This document shows, piece by piece, positions 23,474 to 30,815 of a DNA stretch of 30,846 nucleotides. Under the pieces are notes generated by a model, which made no database searches, was not told the origin of the DNA, and was given only the letters and a program-made list of their open reading frames with translations. The position numbers and the translations under genes were made by a program. This DNA comes from JAHFJA01 sp964357385. GTDB lineage: Bacteria > Patescibacteriota > Patescibacteriia > JACQRZ01. The first letter of the stretch is position 1. Each line of letters begins with the position of its first letter. Where the stretch lies: the NCBI GenBank assembly GCA_964357385.1, contig CAYHKW010000004.1, positions 1 through 30,846 on the forward strand. The letters are read 5' to 3'.

Positions 23474-24529
23474 ATGAATGAAACGGCAAAAAAACCGAAA
23501 ATGTTAGTCACGGGCGGGGCGGGTTTTATCGGCTCACATCTTGTTGATCGCCTTGTTGAGGAGGGGTATCCCGTAATTGTGGTGGATAACCTCTTCGCGG
23601 GGCGTCCTTCGCATATTAATCCGGTGGTACTTCATGAAGAGAATAACTCGCGGTTTTACCAGATGGATATACGTGATCATGAGTTACATCGCGTGTTTGA
23701 TGTTGAAAAACCGGATTACGTGTTTCATCTTGCGGGTCAGATCGATTTGCGTTTATCGGTAGAAGATCCTATTTATGATATTGATATTAATATTATTGGC
23801 GGTATTAATATTTTGAAAAATTGTATCTATGGTCGGGTAAAAAAAATTATTTTTGCATCTTCAGGCGGTGCGGTGTACGGAGAACTTCCTCCTGGTATTG
23901 AAAAATTTCCTCACAACTATACTCCGGGTCCTGTTTCTCCCTATGGACACAGTAAGCTTATTTTTGAACGACATTTGGGTTATGCAAAAGAGGCATATGG
24001 TATTGATTATCAAGTACTTCGATTTGCCAATGTGTATGGTCCCCGACAAGAATCCAGCCGTGAGTGCGGGGTAATTTCAATCTTCGCCCAAAACTTTTTG
24101 AAAGGAAAGGAAACTATCATTAATGGTGATGGAAGTTACACACGAGATTTTGTCTATGTCGGTGATTGTGTTGATGCATGCATGCGTGCATTGCATAGTG
24201 ACAAGACGGGCGTGTATAATATAGGTACGGGCGTGAAAACATCGATCAATGAACTGTTTAATATTTTAGTAACCGTATCGGGCAATCATCAGGTTCCTTC
24301 GTATGGGCCGGCAAAGAAAGGAGATGTCTCGCATAGCTGTTTGGATTATTGCGTTACCCGCGACATACTAGGATGGCAACCGCGAACGTCGCTTGACGCA
24401 GGGGTACGTGAAGTATTCACATGGAATACTGATCCTGAGTATATACAACGCGCTCATGCAAACAAACTGTTATATCAAACATTATCACCCCATCAGCGCT
24501 CACGTCATTGGCTGCACGGCTCGTTTTAA
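23474..24529 (+). CDS. NAD-dependent epimerase, UDP-glucose 4-epimerase-like (extended SDR)
   Basis: A 351-aa protein with NAD motif TGGAGFIGSH (residues about 13-22), VVDNLFAGR for cofactor discrimination, SSGGAVYGE, the catalytic YGHSK and FANVYGPRQ. This set is typical of UDP-glucose or UDP-N-acetylglucosamine 4-epimerases, which interconvert hexose nucleotides for cell-surface glycans. Exact substrate specificity cannot be read. It lies 38 nt after prfB and 12 nt before comEC. It shares fold but little close sequence with the SDR at 20015, so they probably act on different sugars of one pathway. Confidence 0.87.
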   Translation: MNETAKKPKMLVTGGAGFIGSHLVDRLVEEGYPVIVVDNLFAGRPSHINPVVLHEENNSRFYQMDIRDHELHRVFDVEKPDYVFHLAGQIDLRLSVEDPIYDIDINIIGGINILKNCIYGRVKKIIFASSGGAVYGELPPGIEKFPHNYTPGPVSPYGHSKLIFERHLGYAKEAYGIDYQVLRFANVYGPRQESSRECGVISIFAQNFLKGKETIINGDGSYTRDFVYVGDCVDACMRALHSDKTGVYNIGTGVKTSINELFNILVTVSGNHQVPSYGPAKKGDVSHSCLDYCVTRDILGWQPRTSLDAGVREVFTWNTDPEYIQRAHANKLLYQTLSPHQRSRHWLHGSF

Positions 24530-24541
24530 TAAATTGGATAC

Positions 24542-26050
24542 ATGAACGGCATCCCTTTGTCACGCATCACTCGTTGGTGCGCGATTTCATTTTTGGCAGG
24601 AATTGCTGCAAGTGAATGGATTACCATCTCGTGGATGTGGTTATCGGTCGTATTTTGGGTGGGTGTTATTTCTCTAGGGCACGGACGAAAAACAATTGCA
24701 TTAATGATAGGGTGCTGTGTTTTGTTTTTTGGTGCAGGAATCATGCGAGGTGAGGGAGGAAGTCCAAACATGCATTCTTTGGATATCGGGATGTTGAACG
24801 ATAAAGGGGTAAAAGAATGGGAAGGGGTGATCGTAAAAGAGCCCGATGTGCGGGAGACCAAGCAAAAAATTACTGTCCGGGTAGATCATCACCAAGAAGG
24901 GGTGGAGAATTATGATGGTTTGATGTTGGTGGAAGCAGGGGTCTATCCTTGGTTTTCGTATGGTGATCGGCTGCAGTTTCGATGTAGAACCGAAGAACCC
25001 TTTATTACGAAAGAATTTTCATACAAAGACTATCTTGCGCGTCAGAATATTTTTTCGTGGTGTCGAAATCCAGCAAACATCACTCTCATTGATCGCGATC
25101 AAGGATCACGGCTATTGGGAATGTTATTTGCCTCAAAACAGTGGTTGATGAGCGGGATCAATACCGTCCTTTCTGAACCACACAGCACCCTATTATCAGG
25201 AATTTTGTTTGGAGCACGAAGCGGTTTTCCTAAAGATGTCGCTGCAGACTTTTCTACTGTTGGCCTAACCCATATCGTTGCAGTTTCCGGATACAATATC
25301 ACGTTAGTCATGGTCGCTATTACATGTATTTTAAAAGGGGTTGGTGTGGGAAGAAAACGAGCAATGTGGGCAGTGCTTGTGGGGATTAGTATGTTCACCC
25401 TATTCACTGGCGCGGCAAGTTCAGCAGTAAGAGCAGCACTTATGGGTGGGCTTGTCCTATTTAGCCAATACAAAGGCAGGACACAGATGATTGGACACAC
25501 GTTGGTTGTGGTGGCTACATTGATGGTAGCGCTGTCTCCTCCAATTTTGCTTCACGATGCGGGGTTTCAACTTTCGTTCTTGGCTACATTGGGGTTAGTG
25601 TATGGGTCACCAATAATCGCAAGAGTGACCGATCACCTCCCTTTGTGGCGTTGGATAAAGGAGCTTATCGACCAAACATTGTCGGCCATCATTTTTACCG
25701 CCCCATTGATTATCGTCGAATTCTCATCATTTTCATTGATCGCATTAGTGGCAAATATTCTGATCTTACCGACAATGTCGCTGATGATGGCGCTTGGTCT
25801 GGGGTTAGTGGTGGTTAATATTGTTGGTGTGTTGTTGGGGCCATTTTCTGTATTATGGCATCTGATAACTACTCCGCTTGTATGGTTTACCTGGCTGATT
25901 TTGCAGTACATTTTGAGTATCACACATTTCTTTGCTGGAATACCATATGCCTCGCTGCACATTACCCTCAATGAATGGTCGTGGGTATTTTTTGTACTCA
26001 CCTATACGCTTTTATTTTGGGGAGTATGGATCTTGAAGAAAAAATCATAG
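24542..26050 (+). CDS. comEC: ComEC/Rec2-type DNA uptake channel, membrane part only
   Basis: A 502-aa polytopic membrane protein. Two or three N-terminal helices precede a DUF4131-like soluble region (about 85-190, EGVIVKEPDVRETKQKITVRVDH). The Competence domain follows (about 210-490) with LSGILFGARSGFP, VGLTHIVAVSGYNITL and LHDAGFQLSFLATLGLVYGSP, the most conserved ComEC stretches. ComEC forms the inner-membrane channel for single-stranded DNA in natural transformation. Classical ComEC carries a C-terminal metallo-beta-lactamase domain; here it stops after the membrane part, and a matching domain is encoded separately at 27462, beyond dacA. Confidence 0.92.
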   Translation: MNGIPLSRITRWCAISFLAGIAASEWITISWMWLSVVFWVGVISLGHGRKTIALMIGCCVLFFGAGIMRGEGGSPNMHSLDIGMLNDKGVKEWEGVIVKEPDVRETKQKITVRVDHHQEGVENYDGLMLVEAGVYPWFSYGDRLQFRCRTEEPFITKEFSYKDYLARQNIFSWCRNPANITLIDRDQGSRLLGMLFASKQWLMSGINTVLSEPHSTLLSGILFGARSGFPKDVAADFSTVGLTHIVAVSGYNITLVMVAITCILKGVGVGRKRAMWAVLVGISMFTLFTGAASSAVRAALMGGLVLFSQYKGRTQMIGHTLVVVATLMVALSPPILLHDAGFQLSFLATLGLVYGSPIIARVTDHLPLWRWIKELIDQTLSAIIFTAPLIIVEFSSFSLIALVANILILPTMSLMMALGLGLVVVNIVGVLLGPFSVLWHLITTPLVWFTWLILQYILSITHFFAGIPYASLHITLNEWSWVFFVLTYTLLFWGVWILKKKS

Positions 26051-26079
26051 TAGACGACTGCTCCATTTCTTTATTCGCC

Positions 26080-26108
26080 TTGCCATTTGTGATCAAGTTA
26101 CGTACACT
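26080..26108 (+). promoter_or_regulatory. dacA promoter (leaderless start)
   Basis: TTGCCA (26080-26085), 17 nt, TACACT (26103-26108), then 7 nt to the ATG at 26116. It is close to consensus at the -35, and the spacing predicts transcription starting at or one base before the start codon. It lies in the 65-nt gap after comEC. Confidence 0.55.
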
Positions 26109-26115
26109 TGCAGAT

Positions 26116-27438
26116 ATGAAGAGGCATATTTCAATCACAACCAGTGTTGTGTTTATATCACTACTACTTATCGGCGTTCCGTATGCTGATCTTTATGGTG
26201 AACAATTAACAACACCTGTTCCCACTACCGCTCCTGTTGTGGCAGACAAAGTGCTTATCGATAGTTCCATGCGCGATCAAGGATTCTCTCACTTGTTTGA
26301 CGATGCCCACCTTACTGTTTCCGTTCCCGAGAAAACTTTCTTAAAGACCCTCTCTTTGAGTGTTACTCGTACCATGACCGCAAGTGAGGCGGTGAGTTTT
26401 ATGACCCCTCCTACAGGGCTTAGTATTGGCAGTACGGTATATATCTATGATTTTGGTAAAGAGGGGCAAGGGGATATCAGTAAAGACATCACACTTTCTT
26501 TGTCATATGCAGGCAAAGATCCCAATGCCTATATTGCGTTCTATGACAGAAATAAAAAAAAGTGGCGCGGTCTTGAATCCCGCCATAAGAATGGGCGTGT
26601 AACGGCAACAACCCGATTACCATTTTCTCAAATTGCAATTCTTGAAAAACGCCAATGGTTGACGGATGCCGGTGTTGATCTTTGGGCCATTCCTGCAAAA
26701 GCCGTGTATGTGGTTGATGAAAAAGGTAACGTATTGTTATCAAAAAATAGCAGTCAGCGTTTGCCGATCGCAAGTATTACAAAGTTGATGACAGCATTAG
26801 TGTTTCTTGAACATAATCCGGGTTGGAATACCTCTATTACCTTTACAGCAGCCGACGACACAATACCTGCTAAATTTTATCTCAAGGCAGGGGATCAAAT
26901 TACGGTGAAAGATGCGTTTTATGGAACACTCGTAAGTTCAAAGAATAATGCAGCGAAAATGCTTGCACGCTCAACAGGGTTATCTAAAGCCCAATTTGCA
27001 CAAAAAATGAATGAAAAAGCAAAGGTTTTGGGTATGAAGGATACCGTCTTTGTGGAACCGACCGGTTTGAGTGAGGGTAATATTTCTACTGCAAAAGACC
27101 TTGCTCTTCTTACAAAAGAAGCATACAAGCAGTTTCCTGTACTACAAGCAGCAACAACAAAAACATATGGATTCCATACGTTGAAATATGATACGGTAAT
27201 CTCAACAAAAAATAGCAATGCTCTCTTGGGCAAGGTAAAAGAAGTCCGCGCCGGTAAAACAGGCTACACCGAAGAAGCAGGATTCAGCATGGTGGCGCAA
27301 GGAGAGCAAAATAATGGAACATTAACCGTGGCGCTTCTTGGTGCACCGGATGATAGTACACGGTTTGATGTTGTTGGTAAATTAGTACAATTGGCAATGA
27401 AGAATGGTAAATTTACATTCAGAATTGCTGGTTTGTAA
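26116..27438 (+). CDS. D-alanyl-D-alanine carboxypeptidase (peptidase S11, DacA-type) with N-terminal beta domain
   Basis: A 440-aa protein. Residues 1-29 look like a signal peptide (ISITTSVVFISLLLIGVPYA). Residues about 45-190 are an extra beta-rich region with no match I know. The S11 catalytic domain follows with all three penicillin-binding motifs: SxxK as Ser220-Lys223 (ASITK), SxN as SKN (LVSSKNNAAK) and KTG (AGKTGYTEEAG). Such enzymes remove the terminal D-Ala of peptidoglycan stem peptides and limit cross-linking. The usual C-terminal PBP5 domain is absent. The frame is open further upstream into comEC, but the ATG at 26116 begins the signal peptide and lies 7 nt after a good promoter. 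Confidence 0.9.
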   Translation: MKRHISITTSVVFISLLLIGVPYADLYGEQLTTPVPTTAPVVADKVLIDSSMRDQGFSHLFDDAHLTVSVPEKTFLKTLSLSVTRTMTASEAVSFMTPPTGLSIGSTVYIYDFGKEGQGDISKDITLSLSYAGKDPNAYIAFYDRNKKKWRGLESRHKNGRVTATTRLPFSQIAILEKRQWLTDAGVDLWAIPAKAVYVVDEKGNVLLSKNSSQRLPIASITKLMTALVFLEHNPGWNTSITFTAADDTIPAKFYLKAGDQITVKDAFYGTLVSSKNNAAKMLARSTGLSKAQFAQKMNEKAKVLGMKDTVFVEPTGLSEGNISTAKDLALLTKEAYKQFPVLQAATTKTYGFHTLKYDTVISTKNSNALLGKVKEVRAGKTGYTEEAGFSMVAQGEQNNGTLTVALLGAPDDSTRFDVVGKLVQLAMKNGKFTFRIAGL

Positions 27439-27461
27439 CAACACCATAACAAGAGATACCC

Positions 27462-28391
27462 ATGCTTGTCGTGCATAAACGTATCCTTCACATCACCAGT
27501 ACTACGCTGGTGATGTGTGCTCTATTGTCAGCCGTATACTTCGTTGGCCATGCTCGCGATGATGTGCCGTTGACTTTTTCTGTATTGGGGATTGGACAAG
27601 GCGACTCGCTGTTGATACAGGGTCCTAACGATCAGCAGATTCTTGTTGATGCTGGTCCTGATCGCAGCATCCTTTCAAAATTAGGGCAGTATATGCCCTT
27701 TTATGATCATGATATTGAACTGGTTATTCTTTCTCACCCTCATTTGGATCACTATGGTGGGCTTCATGAAGTGCTAAACAGATACACGGTTCATCGACTG
27801 TACATAACCGGTGTGGTTCAAAAAAGCAAGGATTATAAGGATTTGTTAGATCAAGCAAAAGCGAAGGGAGTTCAAATTGAGGAAGTATGGCGTGGTAAAA
27901 CAGTCGATATTGGCGCAGATATACACCTGTCAGTACTTGCACCAATAACTTCTCTTCATGATGTAAAGGTGGCAGACTTGAACGAATCATCAATTGTTGC
28001 TAAGCTTTCTTACAAACAAAGTAGTTTTTTGTTGACAGGCGATGCGACTGATAAAGAGGAGAAATCTCTCATGGCTACAAACGATGATCTGAGTGCAGAT
28101 GTACTCAAAGTTGCTCATCATGGGAGCGAGTATTCAACCAGCAATACATGGCTTGAGGCGGTACATCCAAAGGTGGGGGTGATTTCTGCGGGATTGCATA
28201 ATAAGTTTGGACATCCCAATGAGAGGTTGTTAAAACGCTTTGAGCATCATGATGTGCAACTATTTCGCACTGATCTTGATGGGGATGTGATATTTAAGAC
28301 TGATGGTGACACAATAGATGTGTTTACGACCTCGACTTCTCAATTTTCATTACCAGGAATTTTCCCAACCCCCACATATACTATTAATTAA
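27462..28391 (+). CDS. ComEC-like metallo-beta-lactamase-fold hydrolase
   Basis: A 309-aa protein. A hydrophobic N-terminus (TTLVMCALLSAVYFVG, about 12-28) suggests a membrane anchor or signal. The MBL domain then shows the ComEC-type order: VLGIGQGDSLLIQGP, ILVDAGPD, the metal motif SHPHLDHYGG, the metal ligand in LLTGDAT, KVAHHGSEYST and FGHPNERLL. In ComEC this domain is thought to degrade one strand of incoming DNA. Being separate here, it probably works with the channel encoded at 24542, though other nucleic-acid or lipid substrates are possible. An 11-bp inverted repeat (27489-27499 and 27507-27517) lies in the early coding region. Confidence 0.9.
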   Translation: MLVVHKRILHITSTTLVMCALLSAVYFVGHARDDVPLTFSVLGIGQGDSLLIQGPNDQQILVDAGPDRSILSKLGQYMPFYDHDIELVILSHPHLDHYGGLHEVLNRYTVHRLYITGVVQKSKDYKDLLDQAKAKGVQIEEVWRGKTVDIGADIHLSVLAPITSLHDVKVADLNESSIVAKLSYKQSSFLLTGDATDKEEKSLMATNDDLSADVLKVAHHGSEYSTSNTWLEAVHPKVGVISAGLHNKFGHPNERLLKRFEHHDVQLFRTDLDGDVIFKTDGDTIDVFTTSTSQFSLPGIFPTPTYTIN

Positions 28392-28403
28392 TATGGTTAT
28401 CAT

Positions 28404-29003
28404 ATGAGTCAGATAAAAGAACGAACACTGGTGCTACTCAAGCCCGACGCAGTACAGCGCGGTTTGATCGGAGAGATCATTAGTCGATTTGAACGCACTG
28501 GTCTTAAATTTGTTGCATTCAAGTTTTTGATATCAAGTCGTGAGCAGTGTATCACTCACTATAACAAGGATGATGCTTGGTTTTTAAAGAAAGGTAATCG
28601 CATTATCGAAGATCTTAAAGCACAAGGATTGCCGGTTGAAAAAGATGCAATGGAATACGGACGAGGAATTATCGAAACACTTGTATCGTTTATGACTGCT
28701 GGTCCAATACTTGCAGTGGTGATTGAAGGTAATCAGTCAGTAGCGATCGTCACAAAGATTACCGGTTCTACTGAACCAGTAACGTCTGATGTGGGAACGA
28801 TTCGCGGTGATCTTACGGTTGATTCATACAGCCATTCCACATTTCAAAATCGTGCCGTACGCAATTTGATTCACTGTTCTGAATCACCAGAGGAAGCAGA
28901 ACGTGAAATTAAAGTATGGTTTGATGCTGACGAGATCATCAACTACAAGACAGCGCAGGAACAAATTCTTTATGCAGCTGATTTGAGTGGTATTCTGGAA
29001 TAA
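28404..29003 (+). CDS. ndk: Nucleoside diphosphate kinase, enlarged form
   Basis: A 199-aa protein. NDK landmarks: RTLVLLKPDAVQRGLIGEII at the start, FMTAGPILAVVIEG, GTIRGD, and the phosphohistidine His157 in NLIHCSESPEEAEREI. The enzyme moves the gamma phosphate from ATP to other (d)NDPs through that histidine. Bacterial NDK is about 140 residues; the extra length is mainly an insertion near residues 52-88, between the ITHY segment and the VSFMTAGP strand, plus a longer stretch before the active-site His. A TATACT box (28377-28382) could give it its own promoter; it also follows the hydrolase by 12 nt. Confidence 0.95.
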   Translation: MSQIKERTLVLLKPDAVQRGLIGEIISRFERTGLKFVAFKFLISSREQCITHYNKDDAWFLKKGNRIIEDLKAQGLPVEKDAMEYGRGIIETLVSFMTAGPILAVVIEGNQSVAIVTKITGSTEPVTSDVGTIRGDLTVDSYSHSTFQNRAVRNLIHCSESPEEAEREIKVWFDADEIINYKTAQEQILYAADLSGILE

Positions 29004-29021
29004 GAGGTAATTAGTAATAAC

Positions 29022-29053
29022 AAAAAATCCGCGATTCATGTCGCGGATTTTTT
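29022..29053. terminator. Bidirectional terminator between ndk and the minus-strand gene
   Basis: A perfect 13-bp stem, AAAAAATCCGCGA (29022-29034) with TCGCGGATTTTTT (29041-29053), with a 6-nt loop and six-base A and T runs. It serves convergent genes ending at 29003 (plus) and 29069 (minus). Confidence 0.9.
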
Positions 29054-29068
29054 GTTATCGTTAGAAAC

Positions 29069-29998
29069 CTACTTTTTCATTTTTGAAGCAGGCATACTCT
29101 TCTTTTGTGAACGCATTACTGACATAGCAATGAGTGCAACAACGATGATAATAATTACAATCCAAACCGCGAGAAGAGCCTTGGACAATACCCAGAAATC
29201 AACGGTTCCGCTCAACATTTTGCCATTGTCATAACTTGCATTAAGGGTGGCGGTATACTTTCCAAATGCAAAGCCCATAGCCCAGTCAACGTTGAAAACA
29301 CGGCCTGCCTTTGGTAAAATATTGCCACTATCTTTTGCATCATTGAATGGCAATGTAGCAACCGTAGAACCAAAAATATTTTTTATCGTAACTACACCGA
29401 CGGGCTTTTCGTGAACATTCCCGCTGTTATAAATATTTGCGGTAAAGGTGATCGGAAGTTTTTCAAAACTGGTTGTTCCATCTTTTGTCTGGAAACTTTG
29501 AAGTTCCAGCATTTCAATTACGTCACCTTCGATACTCAACAAAATTTGAGTTGCGATACCACTTGCAATTGCCACACCAGAACCATCCACTTTGCTGGGC
29601 GCTTCGTTCCATGAAATCCATCCATAGTGACCTCCTGCTTCTGCGTCGGCAGGAACGGTGATGGTAAAGGGTACATCAAGTTTTTGTCCTGGTTGAAGAG
29701 TTACTTTTGGTGTTGGAATAGAAATCCAATCAGCAATAGAGTTAATGTCTTTTGGTTTTGGAAGCAAGGTAGGGGTACCATTGCCTTCTGCCGCCGCTTC
29801 AAAGATACCAGCGGTATGGCTCAGTGTCATCGGTGCGGTGGTTTCATTGGTGAGACGAACTGCCTTAGTGATGACTTCGCCAGGCTTTGCTGCTATATCA
29901 AAAATGGTAGGGGAAAGCTGTAGGGCGTTCGCTCCTTGTGCAAAAAACATAAATGGGATGACCAAGAACACCCCGATGAGTAATGCGTACTTTTTCAT
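29069..29998 (-). CDS. Secreted, C-terminally membrane-anchored beta-domain protein
   Basis: A 309-aa protein. A signal peptide (residues 1-25, LLIGVFLVIPFMFFAQGANA) is followed by LQLSPTIFDIAAKPGEVITKAVRLTN, a typical opening of DUF916-like or immunoglobulin-like surface domains, and VTLQPGQKLDVPFTITVPADAEAGGHYG. A second beta domain (about 170-265) contains NIYNSGNVHEKPVGVVTIKNIFG. Near the C-terminus a strong hydrophobic helix (about 272-295, LLAVWIVIIIIVVALIAM) is followed by a basic tail, so most of the protein faces outside. The fold resembles WxL-associated DUF916 proteins, which bind surface proteins; I see no sortase motif. It is transcribed alone from an extended -10 promoter. Confidence 0.82.
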   Translation of the reverse strand: MKKYALLIGVFLVIPFMFFAQGANALQLSPTIFDIAAKPGEVITKAVRLTNETTAPMTLSHTAGIFEAAAEGNGTPTLLPKPKDINSIADWISIPTPKVTLQPGQKLDVPFTITVPADAEAGGHYGWISWNEAPSKVDGSGVAIASGIATQILLSIEGDVIEMLELQSFQTKDGTTSFEKLPITFTANIYNSGNVHEKPVGVVTIKNIFGSTVATLPFNDAKDSGNILPKAGRVFNVDWAMGFAFGKYTATLNASYDNGKMLSGTVDFWVLSKALLAVWIVIIIIVVALIAMSVMRSQKKSMPASKMKK

Positions 29999-30024
29999 AG
30001 TAACAAACGTTGTTAGGGTTAAGT

Positions 30025-30040
30025 ATTATATAGTATACCA
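30025..30040 (-). promoter_or_regulatory. Promoter of the membrane-anchored beta-domain gene
   Basis: On the minus strand TGG-TATACT (30040-30032) is an extended -10, with a TATAAT (30030-30025) immediately after. The leader would be about 25-30 nt to the ATG at 29998. The same TGGTATACT precedes the permease gene at 8088. Confidence 0.5.
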
Positions 30041-30089
30041 TGAATCATTGCGGGTTCCGCACATTTTTATTGTCACAGATTGCTTAATA

Positions 30090-30659
30090 CTATTTCAAAA
30101 TGATATCCGCTAATGCCTCGATGCCAATCTTTTTTTTCGTTGAAAAAGGAATGATGGTATGGCGCCCAACAGTGTCTTGAATCGATTGAAGTTGCGATGC
30201 GTATTCAGATTTTTTAATTTTATCAATTTTATTTGCAACGACGACAATACTTTTATTATATTCCTCCAGCGTCTCTAGCATTTCTTTGTCGTTGGCAGTG
30301 AGTCCGACATTCGCATCGACAATCAGCACTACTTTTTTTTGCTCGTATGACGAAGCAAATAAATACCAGAACATGAGGTTTTGAAGTTTTTTCAGACCCT
30401 GCCATGACGCTTTTGCATATCCATATCCTGGCAAGTCAACTAAGTAGAGTGAGTCATTTATTAAAAAAAGATTGAGCTGTTGGGTTCGTCCCGGAAATGA
30501 GCTCGTTCGGGCGAGATCTTTTTTGTGGGTGATGGCATTGATGATGCTGGATTTTCCGACATTGGATCGGCCAATAAAAGCAACTTGAGGGGTGCCATCC
30601 TCAAGTGCGGTGTCTGCATCAACGATGCCTTTTACAAATGTCGCTGATGTTATGGGCAT
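30090..30659 (-). CDS. engB: Ribosome biogenesis GTPase EngB (YihA/YsxC)
   Basis: A 189-aa GTPase with a P-loop GRSNVGKSS (residues about 29-37), switch region ARTSSFPGRTQQLN, G3 motif DLPGYGYA, G4 NKID and a late G5-like IPFSTKKKIG. This combination and length fit EngB, which acts in late 50S subunit assembly. Its ATG directly abuts the stop of a 23-aa ORF upstream (TAA at 30662-30660, ATG at 30659), suggesting coupled translation. There is no obvious terminator in the 90-nt gap after its stop. Confidence 0.95.
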   Translation of the reverse strand: MPITSATFVKGIVDADTALEDGTPQVAFIGRSNVGKSSIINAITHKKDLARTSSFPGRTQQLNLFLINDSLYLVDLPGYGYAKASWQGLKKLQNLMFWYLFASSYEQKKVVLIVDANVGLTANDKEMLETLEEYNKSIVVVANKIDKIKKSEYASQLQSIQDTVGRHTIIPFSTKKKIGIEALADIILK

Positions 30660-30731
30660 TTACTTTTTCTTGTCAGCCTTTGGCTTTTTCTTATTTTTGT
30701 TTTTTGACTGAGCGTTGTTTCCCTTCGCCAT
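30660..30731 (-). CDS. Small lysine-rich ORF upstream of engB
   Basis: A 23-codon frame on the minus strand, starting MAKGNNAQSK and ending KKPKADKKK before TAA. Ten of the 23 residues are lysine and there is no hydrophobic stretch. An in-frame ATG two codons earlier (30737) is an alternative start. Its stop touches the engB start, and a TATAAT box lies about 30 nt upstream. It could be a small rRNA-binding protein, a leader peptide for engB, or untranslated leader; no Shine-Dalgarno is visible. Too short to recognise. Confidence 0.5.
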   Translation of the reverse strand: MAKGNNAQSKNKNKKKPKADKKK

Positions 30732-30762
30732 ATACATGAGAGGCTTATATATTAGTAGTGTC

Positions 30763-30768
30763 ATTATA
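30763..30768 (-). promoter_or_regulatory. -10 box of the small ORF-engB transcript
   Basis: A perfect TATAAT on the minus strand (30768-30763) lies 31 nt before the ATG at 30731. No good -35 is seen 16-18 nt upstream. Confidence 0.4.
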
Positions 30769-30791
30769 CTATAGTTTTGAATGATATATAC

Positions 30792-30815
30792 AAAAAACGA
30801 AGGCATTAGACCTTC
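30792..30815 (-). terminator. Terminator of the gene entering from the right edge
   Basis: On the minus strand GAAGG (30815-30811), a 7-nt loop and CCTTC (30803-30799) are followed by G and TTTTTT (30797-30792). The stem is short but the U-tract is good. It overlaps the stop codon of the partial frame at 30806. A T run on the other side means it might work in both directions. Confidence 0.5.
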
